A stretch of DNA of 64,000 nt from Laccaria trichodermophora (taxonomy: Eukaryota > Basidiomycota > Agaricomycetes > Agaricales > Hydnangiaceae): positions 1,178,001 through 1,242,000 of the forward strand of contig JACTVC010000007.1 in assembly GCA_018417955.1 (NCBI GenBank), written 5' to 3'. A program made the translations under genes and the position numbers. Under the pieces are notes generated by a model. The model had not been told where the DNA came from. It saw nothing but the letters and a program-made list of their open reading frames with translations, and ran no database searches. Each line of letters begins with the position of its first letter. Position 1 is the first letter of the stretch. Below are positions 11,221 to 22,843 of the stretch, in pieces.

Positions 11221-11227
11221 TGTATGG
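11221..11227. repeat. Right target-site duplication of element A (TGTATGG)
   Basis: Exact copy of 1534-1540 on the outer side of the right TIR; it belongs to gene 2 of E0. Confidence 0.88.
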
Positions 11228-13033
11228 CCGCTTTGAGAGGCCTTGGCCATCTTCTGGGAGGTGATGGCGATGTAAAGTCTGCTGAGCACCCGAAGAGCCA
11301 GCATTATAGTGGTCGTGCGATGGATAGTTGTTCTTGTTCCTTGCAAGGCGATGATCATGCGTTGGAGGTCCATATGGCTCTCGGCCGCCCTCTCGTAAGT
11401 CAGAGTCAATTTCTTAATAGCGACTTTGATTGGGGGCAGGAGTGAAATCACAGGTGAACCAGTAGTCGTCACCTTCATCGCCATGATAGATGTTTTGGTT
11501 ATAGTTTGGATGGTCGTTGTAGATGATATCTCGATGAGACTTGATTGGCTGAGGGCCGACTGGAAATCGCTGCTGAGTTTGTTCATAATCGCGAGAGGAC
11601 CGAGAGCGAGGGGGATGTCCGTCAAAGTTGTCGGCAGGACCACGATCAATAGAATCTGCCGTAGATCGAGAGTAAGGGGGATTTGTATCAGAGTTGTTGA
11701 GTGCTCGTCGAGGATAATCACGACTGCGATTGATAGAATCTGCTGTAGATCGAGAGTGGGGAGGACGTGCACCGGCATTGTTAGGTGCTCGATTGTAAGT
11801 GTCCTGATCACGATCTTGCATATCTATTCTATATCTGGAGTGAGGGGGGCATGTGTCAAAGTTGCTTGGAGCCCGCTGATTATGAGTCTGGTCACGATCT
11901 TCAGGCTCTGGCGAAAATCGCAAATGAGGGGGAACTGCATTGGAACCCTCTCGTAAAGTGTTTGGGTGGGGAGGTGGACGACGAGATTGAGGCTCTGGTG
12001 AAAATTGCAAGTGAGGGGGAACAGCATGGGATCCTCTCGTGAAGTGTTTGGGCAGGGAGGTGGACGACGTGGAGGTATCTCAACGTGCATTTCGAAGTCT
12101 TCTCCATCGTCGCTTTCGACCACCTTCGCCCACACCTTCAAGTTGAAGACGGTGGATAAAACCTTTCCTGCAACATCTACCACAAGGGGGATGTCTTGCT
12201 GTTTGACCACATGAAGCTTTTGTTGCTCTGATAATGTATAATCAACGAGACAGATTGCAAAGGCAGTTGGCTGAGACTCACCTGACGTCCATGGGACAAT
12301 GCAAACATACGGTGAGATAACTGAATCATTAAGTTCTTCATCGTTCACCATGAGGCTACCGCGCTTCCGTTTGTACTCATTGATGTGTGTCTGGACAATT
12401 CTTTGAAAAAAAGCCTCCCCCTTTCCCTTTCCCTTCAAAGAAAATCCTTCGCGAGGGTAGTCATCCACCAGCCCCCAACCAAGGATGGTGACCTCGTTCC
12501 TGTATGCGAAGTCCGTCCAAGACCAGTTCATCGTGACCTTCTTCATGTTACTGCCTTCCTCGTTCCGGGCACCGAAGATCTCAACTAGAAAATGTTACTA
12601 AAGAGTGCAAGAAGAGACAATAGGCAAACTTACTGAGATCACTTTGTAGAAATTCTCCAAGGACTCGCATAAGGCAATCACACTTATTTTCATTTGACCT
12701 TGGTTCGCAGTGAATCAATGCACCGCTTGCAGCCGTCAATCACTGGTCCATCTCCGCCATCTTGAACATCCCCTTGTAATCTCTCAGCTGAGTCTCGACG
12801 GAGGACTTGTAGCGTTCACGGAGTTTCTCATACTCACGGCTGCTGCCCCAAGCCAAGCTTGAGGTTGAATTGGTGTTGACATTGACAGCAAATCCAAAGA
12901 CCTGAATCCCCGTCTCCTCGTATGCTCGAGTGGCCTTCAACATGTGTTAGCATGACCAAATAGGGTACTGACAATGTAACAACATACCAATTTGACAAAT
13001 GGCTCGACCACTTTCTTCACAACTTGTGGGAAC

Positions 13034-13493
13034 CACTAGTAGCTGCACTCTACATCGATGTATTTATGGCAGCTGCCGTGGCAAAACTTGATCGTGTGTA
13101 TTAAAACATCGAAATTGTTGCCTGAAAGATTGAAACAAAAATGAAATAAAGAATGAAACAAAAATTCCATGGTAAGAATGAAACAAAAAATGAAACAAAG
13201 AATGAAATAGTTGCCAGGAATAAATGAAACAGAATAAATTTCATTCTTCCTGGTAGGAATGAAGAAAGGATTGAAATGAAATGGAATGAAACAAAAATGA
13301 TTTCATTCTCCACAGCAATGAATGAAAAAAAATGAAACAGTTGCCGGGAATGAATGAAACAGAATAAATTATCTCAAATGAAACAGGTGCCGTGAATGAA
13401 TGAAAACTTTGCATTTCATTCATTCATGGTAGCTGATCAAGTTTTTTTATGGCAGCTGCCATAACTACATCATGTAATTGGCAGCTACCAGTC
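13034..13493 (-). mobile_element. F2: 460-bp MITE with GTAGCTGC termini
   Basis: Ends are CACTAGTAGCTGCAC (left) and, reverse-complemented, GACTGGTAGCTGCCA (right), with a further inverted GGCAGCTGCC about 30 bp in. It is flanked by a perfect 7-bp duplication TGGGAAC (13027-13033 and 13494-13500). The interior is runs of ATGAAACA-type repeats with no coding capacity. It interrupts gene 2 copy C: removing it with one duplication restores alignment with copy A. Same family as FB and F3. Confidence 0.82.
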
Positions 13494-14824
13494 TGGGAAC
13501 TTCCCATCGTCTCGTTTCGATTCCAAGAATGCCCCTATGACGCTGCAATAATAATCAATTTGTTCTTTGAAATGTTCATGAACATCTTCTTGAGAAGGGT
13601 TCACTCCCAAAGTCTTGAGTTCCCGATGATAAAGTTTGGCAATGAACTTTGTCCATGCTTGGGCAGAAACTAGATGTTTTTAATTAGCAGTTGGTAACAT
13701 GGCGTTGGAGGTACACACCATCTTTTGTTTTCTTGACATCGCCATGTCGAGAATACCAATGCTGAAAGGCCGACCAAGGATTTAAACGGTGACTTGACTT
13801 GACATCCTGAGCAACAAGTCGCAGGAAAAGTTTCAGAGGTTTGTCATACTCAGAAGCCAAGGCTTCGAGCTTGTCAAGATACTCTTGATGAGCGGTGAAT
13901 GCAGCCTCTTTCATGGCTTTCGGGAGGGGACCCGATTTATGGTGGGTGGCTTCTGGTTCATCGTCAACTTCATCCTCATCCACCAACTCAAACACGCCAT
14001 TGGCATCTGAACGTGATCCATTCAACTTCTCCTTTGGGGCCTCAGGGATGTGTTCACCACCGGAATGTTGGCTTTCACAATTTAAATCCTCGTCATCTGG
14101 TGTAGATTCATGTGGGAGTACCATCTGAAGGAGGCGCGCCACGTCAGTGGCATCCTTAGCTTTCTTGTTGACAAATTTCTCTAATGGCTCGACAGCCGAA
14201 GGTTCCCCATTTAGTTCCTCATCCTCATCCTCCCCGTTGTGGTGGCCCTCGTCCTCCGCACCAGAAGAGTTGTCATCAACATTGACACAAGCACGACCCT
14301 TATTCTTTTGGGCGGCTGTGAAGCATTGAGGAGACAAGTTCACCTCAGCAACAGATTCTCTGTCGTCCCCTTCATCCTGTTCCTCCATTGTGGGGGTAGA
14401 ATCACAACGCCGCAGACGTTCTTGACGTCTTATGGTTTCCTCATAATCAGAACCAGAGGCATCTTCTTCGATAAAGGGATCGTCTTTCTCATCTGTCGTG
14501 AGGTCTTGCTTCTTTAACGAATCTGGATGAGTGGCTGCAGGAGGATGGCTGGCAAGAGATTGGAGCGAGATAGCGAAAACGTCGTCTTCACCAGCGATGA
14601 CCGTGTTTCCAACAGGAAGATCCTCAAGTTCAGGATTATATTGATCGTCTTCCATGTTGATATCAGCCCCACTGGCCTTGGCTTGACGAATATGCGAAGT
14701 GAAGCCCTTGAAAACGAGTGGTAGCTACAACTTATATGATATACATAAGGCAAATGCCTGCACAGATATTTAATTGTAGCCAAGGAAATCTATGATATGA
14801 AATGGTTTGGCAAATATATGAAAT

Positions 14825-15425
14825 CTATTTCTTTCTCTGCCAGCCCTATATTTCTTTCCCTACCTAGGCTGATGTTTTATCTATTTCTTTCCCCCATTCA
14901 CTCATTTCTTTGGTTGCCTAGGCTGATGTTTTAGCTATTTCTTTCCCTCCCAGCCCTATATTTCTTTGCTTGCCTAGGCTGATGTTTTATCTATTTCTTT
15001 GGCTGCCTAGGCCGATGTTTTAGCCATTTCTTTCCTTCCCAGCCCTATATTTCTTTGCTTGCCTAGGCTGATGTTTTATCTATTTCATTGATTGCCTAGG
15101 CTGATGTTTTAGATATTTCTTTGGTTGCCTAGGCCGATGTTTTAGCCATTTTTTCCCCTCCCAGCCCTATATTTCCTTGGTTGCCTAGGGTGATGTTTTA
15201 GATATTTCTTCGGCTGCCTAGGCCGATGTTTCAGCTATTTCTTTGGTTGCCTAGGCCTATATTTTAGCTATTTCTTTCCCTCCCAGCCCTACATTTCTTT
15301 GCTTGCCTAGGCCTATGTTTTATCAATTTCTTTCCTCCCATTCACCTATTTCTTTCCCTCCCAGCCACATATTTCTTTGCTTGCCTAGGCCGATGTTTTA
15401 GCTATTTCTTTCTTTCCCAGGCTGC
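14825..15425. repeat. Minisatellite in left FB arm
   Basis: Irregular tandem array of units containing TTGCCTAGGCTGATGTTTTA and TATTTCTTTCCCTCCCAGCC, roughly 35-70 bp each, more than ten copies. The inverted version is at about 17745-18390. Confidence 0.8.
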
Positions 15426-17744
15426 ATTTCCAAATATAGTAATGCACAGTTTTTAAACTGGGAAATGGAAATAAAATGGCAGAAAATTCTGGGCCAAAAA
15501 TGGGGAGGTGCTCACTGTTGTTGATGACATGGAGCATTGGTCTAGAGTGGTCTTCCAAATTTGTAAAACTACCCAGAAATACCCAGAAAAAATATACAGA
15601 TGGTGGCTAGGATATCAGGCACTGCTTTCAGGGTCCACCATATATATCCAAAATAAGAAAATATCCTCAGGGATGCCAAAAGTGGAAGAAACCAATGATA
15701 CATATACTGGCTGATCAGGAGGGTGGTCACATGACCAATTTCCACAAGTGGTCAAAACAAGAAAAGTTGTAGCCCTGCACTGTAGTTTTCCAAATCTGTT
15801 TGAATCATGTTCTAGAGTGCTCCTGTTGTGCAGTTATGTTGATAAAGATCTTTCTGACCACTGGCTTTTTCAACCTTTTGCACTTTTCTCCATCCATGAA
15901 AACAATATGATTTCAACACATTCAGAAAGCTAAGAGGAGGGCTACAATGATTGTGTCATGGGAAATTTCACCCAAAAGGAAGGTGCATCCCTTTTAAAAA
16001 AACAGGAAATTGACAATGACAGACTAAAAAAGACTCCAGATAGACTACAAAAATCAGTTATGGACTACAATATCTACTAACAGACAACCAAAGACTGCAA
16101 ACAGCTGATTATAGGTTTGTAGTATCCACTTCTTTGATTACAGCAGTTAGGTCTACTACAATTGTTCAAGCTAAGCTTTGTACTGAGAGGGACAGTCCAC
16201 CTTTACTATAACATCTTTTAGCAAATGTACCTGTGTTTGCTTTTGGCCAAGCTAGTATTTCAAGTTGTGAAGTATAGTTGCAGCTATCTATACATCAGCT
16301 CCAAGACAAGGCAGATCTTACAACAACTTAGGGTGACATGAAGTCTGACCATCATGCAACTTTAAGTATAGTGACATGTCCATGGTTCTGGTGCTCCTCC
16401 ACCTTCTGACCAAGTTCATATAGTCAAAGACCAAGATGAGCAATCACTACCCAATCTATCAAGGCATCCCAGACATGCTTCAGACCCAAGCTTGAACTTG
16501 TTATTCCATCCAGTGATGACTTCAATCACCACATCCATCTTCAGCTCTTCCACCTATACATCCAACCAAGATATGAATGATAAAGTGCCCAATCAACATA
16601 TCAGCAAAGCAAAGTATGTAAAGCAATCTGGACAAGTCCATATCCACCAACAACAACCATCTCAGTGTCAGAGATGCAAGTTCTATGCCAGAGCCAGACA
16701 GTGACAAAGTTGTAAAACTAACAGTGGGGATGTTCATGACCACATCAGCATCTGCTTCAAGTTCAATGCCATGGATGTTGAGCAATCTATCCAAGGCCAT
16801 ATCCAGCAGCAAGATCCATGTCTATGTCAGACATCCAAGTAGCATATCAGAAGATGACCAACCCAGTGTCTTCTCTACCATCTCTGTCTGGTTCAAGTCC
16901 ATCTTCAGTATAATGTCTTTATCAAATACATACATGCTTGAACTTGGCCAAACTAGCTGTCCAAGCTGAGACTTGATGTAAACTTTTCTATGTGATCTAT
17001 GTCCAATCTTTGTAGTCTTTTGTAGTTTGTTGGTAAACTTTGTAGTCAATATCCAACTTTTTGTAGTCTGTGGTTGTTTGTTCATAGATATTGGAGTCCA
17101 TGACTGATTTTTGTATTCAATCTGTAATCTTTTTTAGTCTGTCATTGTCAATTTCCTGTTTTTTTAAAAGGGATGCACCTTCCTTTTGGGTGAAATTTCC
17201 CATGACACAATCATTGTAGCCCTCCTCTTAGCTTTCTGAATGTGTTGAAATCATATTGTTTTCATGGATGGAGAAAAGTGCAAAAGGTTGAAAAAGCCAG
17301 TGGTCAGAAAGATCTTTATCAACATAACTGCACAACAGGAGCACTCTAGAACATGATTCAAACAGATTTGGAAAACTACAGTGCAGGGCTACAACTTTTT
17401 TTGTTTTGACCACTTGTGGAAATTGGTCATGTGACCACCCTCCTGATCAGCCAGTATATGTATCATTGGTTTCTTCCACTTTTGGCATCCCTGAGGATAT
17501 TTTCTTATTTTGGATATATATGGTGGACCCTGAAAGCAGTGCCTGATATCCTAGCCACCATCTGTATATTTTTTCTGGGTATTTCTGGGTAGTTTTACAA
17601 ATTTGGAAGACCACTCTAGACCAATGCTCCATGTCATCTACAACAGTGAGCACCTCCCCATTTTTGGCCCAGAATTTTCTGCCATTTTATTTCCATTTCC
17701 CAGTTTAAAAACTGTGCATTACTATATTTGGAAATGCAGCCTGG

Positions 17745-18390
17745 GAAAGAAAGAAATAGCTAAAACATCGGCCTAGGCAAGCAAAGAAATATGTGGCTGG
17801 GAGGGAAAGAAATAGGTGAATGGGAGGAAAGAAATTGATAAAACATAGGCCTAGGCAAGCAAAGAAATGTAGGGCTGGGAGGGAAAGAAATAGCTAAAAT
17901 ATAGGCCTAGGCAACCAAAGAAATAGCTAAAACATCGGCCTAGGCAGCCAAAGAAATATCTAAAACATCAGCCTAGGCAAGCAAAGAAATATAGAGCTGG
18001 GAGAGAAAGAAATATCTAAAACATTGGCCTAGGCAACCAAAGAAATATCTAAAACATCACCCTAGGCAACCAAAGAAATATAGGGCTGGGAGGGAAAGAA
18101 ATAGCTAAAACATTGGTGTAGGCAACCAAAGAAATATCCAAAACATAGCCTTAGGCAACCAAAGAAATATAGGGCTGGGAGGGAAAGAAATATCTAAAAC
18201 ATCGGCCTAGGCAGCCAAAGAAATAGATAAAACATCAGCCTAGGCAAGCAAAGAAATACAGGGCTGGGAAGGAAAGAAATGGCTAAAACATCAGCCTAGG
18301 CAACCAAAGAAATGAGTGAATGGGGGAAAGAAATAGATAAAACATCGGCCTAGGTAGGGAAAGAAATATAGGGCTGGCAGAGAAAGAAAT
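17745..18390. repeat. Minisatellite in right FB arm
   Basis: Reverse-complement counterpart of 14825-15425. Unit number and spacing differ slightly, so the arms have drifted or exchanged units since formation. Confidence 0.8.
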
Positions 18391-18682
18391 AGATTTCATA
18401 TATTTGCCAAACCATTTCATATCATAGATTTCCTTGGCTACAATTAAATATCTGTGCAGGCATTTGCCTTATGTATTTTAAATACATTGCAGCTACTAGT
18501 GTGAAAACGGCATCATCCTCTGAGCCACTGTCGCATATGGCGTATTGCAATCGGCGATAGCCTCTGCAGGATGAGAGAAATTGATCGTCCTGGTTATCGT
18601 TGTTCTCCGGATCTGACCCATTAGTCAATCGTCTGGGTCTGGGTCTGGGTCTCGGTTGTTGAGGCAGCCGCATGTTGCGGGC

Positions 18683-20301
18683 TGTACTTTTTGATGCCCT
18701 ACATATTCCTGCAGGAATGGACCAGAATCCACAGGAATGGGCCTGGATTCCACCAGATTCTGACAGAAGGGACATGTATAAGTGCTTGTAAATACAAATG
18801 TGTGTATATAAACTGACTTTTGTAGTCTATCAGTGTTATTATCCATTTTAGGGTATGCACCTTCCTTTTTGGGTCAAATTTCCCACAATACAATAGTTGT
18901 AGCCCTTTCTCTCAGCTTTGTAAATGTGTTGAAATCATATTGTTTGGTGTTGTTTTCATGGAGAAAAATACAAAAAACAAAAAAAAACGCAACACTTTTG
19001 AAAATCTTTTACCTTATATCTCCACAATGGGAGCACTTCAGAACACAATTTAACCAGATTTAGGAAGCTACAGTGCAGGGCTACAACTTTTATTTTGACC
19101 ATTTTTGGTAATTGGTCATGTGACCATCATCCTGACATCCCATTGAATGAACCCTGACAAGCAGAATCCTCGTTATCTTGAATTTCTTGACTTTTTGGTC
19201 ATACAAGATCATATTTCTTTTTGTGGGTATATATAAATAGATAAATGACCCTGACATGGACCCTGAAGGCAGTGCCTTATATTGTATACACTATACCAAC
19301 TCTATTTTTTTGTGAATTTTCTGGTATTCTTTTACTAGAAATACTTAAATTTCCTTTTTTGGATATGTACCCTGAGCCTGACAACAGCTATTTGGAAATG
19401 TGCACAGACATGTAAACAGTACCCCAACATTGTCAACAATGGTTAACATCATCTCTCTTCTGTTTTTCTGTTTTTCTGGTTATATTTGCACTAATTACCA
19501 TATTTGGAAATGTGCACAGACCATGTAAACATTACTCCAACATCGTCAATAACAGTTAAAACCATGTGTATACCTTTTCCCCTTCTTTTCTGATCTTCTG
19601 GCTATATTTGCATTAATTACCATATTTGGAAATGTGCACAGACCATGTGAACACTACTTCACCATTGTCAAGAACAGTCTACATCATGCTCATTCTTTTT
19701 TCTCTTTTTTCCTGATTTTCTGGCTATATTTGCATTAATTACCATATTTGGAAATGTGCACAGACCATGTGAACACTACTCCAACATTGTCAACAACAGT
19801 CTACATCATCTTCATTCTTTTTTCCTAATTTTCTGGCCATATTTGCATTAATTACCATATTTGGAAATGCGCACAGACCATGTAAGCAATACCCCAACAA
19901 CATCACCAATAGTGAGCACCATCTCTATTTTTTCTCTCTGTTTTCCCTGATTTTCTGGTTATATTTGCATTAATTACCATATTAGGAAATGCGCACAGAC
20001 CATGTAAACAGTACCCAAACATCCTTACCACCACCCTATTTTTTTTCTGATTTTATTACTAATTTTTATCTGAAAATATAGAACTTGCCATATTTGGCAA
20101 TTTTTAGTGTTCATTCCGGTCACTGCATTCCAGTGCCATTCCGTTCCGGTGCATTCCGGGGACTGTTCTGGTGAAAATCCCGGAATAACAATATTCTGTG
20201 GCTGGAGTGAAATTTTGGCTGGTAATTCCACTGGAATGGCACCGGAATCCACCGGAATGACCGGAATCTGGCAGGAATATGTAGGGCATCACTAAGACCT
20301 C
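18683..20301 (+). mobile_element. M1: 1.6-kb non-coding repeat element
   Basis: One end is TGTACTTTTTGATGCCC and the other, reversed, GAGGTCTTAGTGATGCCC; both continue with CTACATATTCCTGC. The interior has a conserved module (CCTGCACTGTAG reading outward, GGTCATGTGACC) and about six tandem units of ~110-120 bp, each containing CATATTTGGAAATG and CACAGACCATG. There is no coding capacity. M1 lies in gene 2 copy C; the sequences originally flanking it (TGTTGCGGGC here, TGTTGTGGGC reversed at 25612-25621) look like a ~10-bp duplication, which would suit a Mutator-like element, though the TIRs are weak. Confidence 0.7.
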
Positions 20302-21080
20302 TTGGCACCAGGCAGATGTGTGGTCTGAGGAGTCGACTTGTTATCAGGAGTTGCAGTTGATTGTGTGGCGCGAGAAGTCAATTCGTCGTCGAGAGAATCA
20401 AGTGTTTTTGTGCAAGCCCCATCATCATAACCTGTAATGATCGTCCCATTTCAGGGCTTCACTAAATCAGCGCCAAAGGGAGTCCTGTTCTTGAAGTCAG
20501 ACTAAAATTCACCCTTCATCTAATTAATAAAATACCTTGGTAACCTTGGCTTTGAAGAAATTCTTCAACCGTGTTGCACCATGCAGTGGCATTGGGGGAA
20601 ATATGGAGAAAAAGTCGCAATACAAATTCTAAAACTCGAATATCCACAGCCAGGGAAGGGGCAAATGGTGCCGAGGGAAATAACCCGCGTTGAAGCAGCT
20701 GGACCGTGGCCGGTCGACATCTGCAAAAATGAAGTTTCAACCTTTCAAGGACTGAAACACACTTTTTAGTATCTCAATGCCTATCAGGAAACAAACATAC
20801 CACAAAAACGAACAATGATAACCTCCAGTGCTCTTCCGATACATTGACAGGTGAGGGTGGTGGCTAAAGCATCCTCTGGGATCAGCAGGCAAAAGGATTC
20901 TGTCTGAGAAACGAGCTGCATGTACGGCATGATGAGGCGAGGGAGCACTTCGAATTTCCAACAAATGGTTTGATTTTCACATTTTCGTCGGTGGTTAGAA
21001 ACAATAGAAGCCAAGTTGGTGGAAGGAGATGAGAAAAACATGATGCCACGTCGAACCTGTGATGACTGACGCGAAGTCAA
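20302..21080 (-). pseudogene. KDZ transposase, 5' exons (element E0)
   Basis: Minus-strand exons carry WKFEVLPRLIMPYMQLV and then, after an intron (about 20727-20800), CRPATVQLLQRGLFPSAPFAPSLAVDIRVLEFV and NTVEEFLQSQGYQ, a KDZ (CxC2-type) pattern. After a further short intron LWR-stop-FSEALKW shows a single in-frame TGA (20467-20469) where relatives have Arg, probably CGA to TGA. The frame is then lost at M1. Later exons comparable with 3144-4190 of element A are absent. The gene starts near the divergent region shared with gene 1. The true first exon is not identified. Confidence 0.68.
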
Positions 21081-22330
21081 AGTCGAGACAAGTCAATATG
21101 ACTGATGCGAAGTCAAAGTCGAAAGGCGAATGACGCATAGTCGACTTTGCAGAACACGAGAGAAAGAGCTTCAAGCTAGAAGAGGTCCGTTAATTTGCAG
21201 GAAACTTATGTTGAAAGACTTTGTACATACCGTTGAAGCCATCAATACTACAGGTGTCCAGGAGACCGGGAACGGGAATGCAACAGAGGCCATTCTGAGC
21301 TACAGATGGGCTGTTAATTGAAAAGAAAACAGGTGTTGAAAGAAAAATACTGTCGATACGATAAGCGGGTGTCTGGGAGAAAGGTCGGTAAGAGGGTAAG
21401 AACGGAGATGAAGGTGGAAGATGAGGAGGGTAAGAGGGTAAGAACGGGGAAGACAGAGAAGGACGGGTTGGAAAGGGTTAGTTGAACGTTGGGGGAAATA
21501 TGGGTTGTTGAACGATAGCGATGATGGCAAGCGGTTGTTGAGTGGCGTTGAGAGTGCTCATCAAATAATCTCACGCCACTCATCTGAGTCATCATCGATA
21601 CTTCTGTCTCTTGTCCATCTCCCCTACGTCCGTCTCCTGCTCATCCGCTCATTCTCTGCCACACCCCTATATACTCGGTAAGTGCTGAACCGTCCTACAA
21701 CCACCTTTCTAACCAACCTCCTTGGCAGTCATTCTGCCAGTACGTCTTTCCTATCCCCACCCCATACGAAATTCGACTTTGCGTCATTTCTTCCCATGAC
21801 TTTGACTTTGTGTCGGTCATTCCGTCTTCATTCATGAGGTTGACTTTGCGTCGCTCACATCCAGATTTGACTTCACGTCGTCTGGGCCATCTTTTATTGT
21901 CGATTGGAAGGTGACCATGTACAGGTGAGCATGTGCGTGTATAGCTACTCCTTGGGGGTAACTTTAGACTTACATTACGGTTAATAGACCTCAAGAACGT
22001 TCAGGATCTCGTGCAATTCACCCAACGGTGCCATTGGGATTGAAAGGTCTGCAATGCACGTTGATATTTGAAGCGGTGAACTCATTTGGGGTTTTTGCAG
22101 TGTACATCGAAATTTTGGACTTCTGGAACGGTGTATGTAGCGTTTCCGTCCCAATTCTACGGAACTTGACTTTGCGTCGTTTCGTTCAGTTGACGACTTT
22201 GACTTTGCGTTGGTCGTTCTCTTAAAACTCGTGCGTGACGTAGACTTTGTGTTGATCACGACTGGATTTGACTTCGCGTCGTCTGGGTTCTCTTAGCATC
22301 ATCGACTTTGCGTGCCTCGTTCTTTGTGCG
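21060..22330. promoter_or_regulatory. Divergent KDZ/gene 1 upstream region with GACTTTGCGTCG motif array
   Basis: At least ten degenerate copies, in both orientations, of GACTTTGCGTCG (variants GACTTCGCGTC, GACTTTGTGTCGG, GACTTCACGTCG) lie near 21065, 21105, 21140, 21775, 21808, 21840, 21870, 22170, 22195, 22235, 22270 and 22303. They fill the space between the 5' end of the KDZ gene (minus) and gene 1 (plus). Each contains a CpG. Likely roles are a shared promoter/enhancer or a transposase-binding array; both are inference. Element A lost this region by deletion. Confidence 0.5.
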
Positions 22331-22843
22331 TAAAGTTAATTATCGAACAAACTTTGGACTGATTCTTAATAGATCTCAAAAGAAATTTCTACGCATCCTA
22401 GGGTGCGTTCATGTGAATAAGACCTGAGCGTTGAACTGAGTTGGTCATGTAACAGAGCTCTGAACTCAAGATATTCAACCGTACTAATTGCAATTTGAGA
22501 GTTTTACATGTATGTAGATACCGAACAACCGAGAACATCGAACTGACTCTGACTACATGTAGATTCTGCAGCAATCAATCGAAATAATGTATGTAGACAA
22601 TTAGATTTCCGTGTATCACACCTAAGTACTCGTAGAAAGCATGCAACACTGTTCTGCAACTCCTGAGTCACTGGACAAGAACCCACTCCTTCTCCTTCGT
22701 AATCGAGGAAAACCACATGAAGGTAGGTATCTGCTTCTCACCTTATGATACAGTACACTAAATGCGACACAGCCATACAGTGGTGCGATGGACGGGTGGG
22801 AGCTGTCCTTCTAGGCGGATTTTTCTTCGTCACCAGCCCAAAC

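Larger units (their letters stand above)
14716..18501. mobile_element. FB: 3.8-kb foldback transposon
   Basis: Two arms of about 1.4 kb (14716 to ~16100 and ~17080 to 18501) are near-perfect reverse complements; even short frames such as that at 15508-15714 reappear unchanged at 17447-17653 on the other strand. Outer ends GAGTGGTAGCTAC and (reversed) CACTAGTAGCTGC belong to the F2 family, and a 7-bp duplication TGAAAAC lies at 14709-14715 and 18502-18508. The insertion splits the DDAVF / FKGF codons of gene 2 copy C. The ~1-kb loop (16100-17080) has no convincing gene; frames there lack domains. Part of each arm (15720-15990) is related to the M repeats. Confidence 0.88.
11228..18682 (-). pseudogene. 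Gene 2 of element E0 (copy C), broken by insertions
   Basis: Minus-strand copy of gene 2. Readable exon parts: 18682-18509 (RGYRRLQYAICDS), 14708-13719 (to GDVKKTKDG), intron 13670-13718, 13669-13501 (AQAWTKFIAKLYH...), resuming at 13026, then 12943-12740 (RAYEETGIQVFGFA), 12580-12240 (MNWSWTDFAYRNEVTILGWG) and the repeat-rich C-terminal part down to 11228. F2 (13034) and FB (14716) each interrupt an exon, M1 cuts the 5' side and A the 3' side. There is also a frame change near 12000-12060, where the C-terminal repeats switch frame. It cannot be functional. Its missing 5' half matches copy B at 25005-25621 and its missing 3' end is at 1319-1533. Confidence 0.8.

Noticed and set aside
15508..15933. 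Short frames duplicated exactly at 17228-17653
   Set aside because: Identity is explained by the foldback arms; sequence is the non-coding M-like module.
16492..16969. Ser/Thr-rich frames in the FB loop as a possible transposase
   Set aside because: No transposase motif, both strands open, short.
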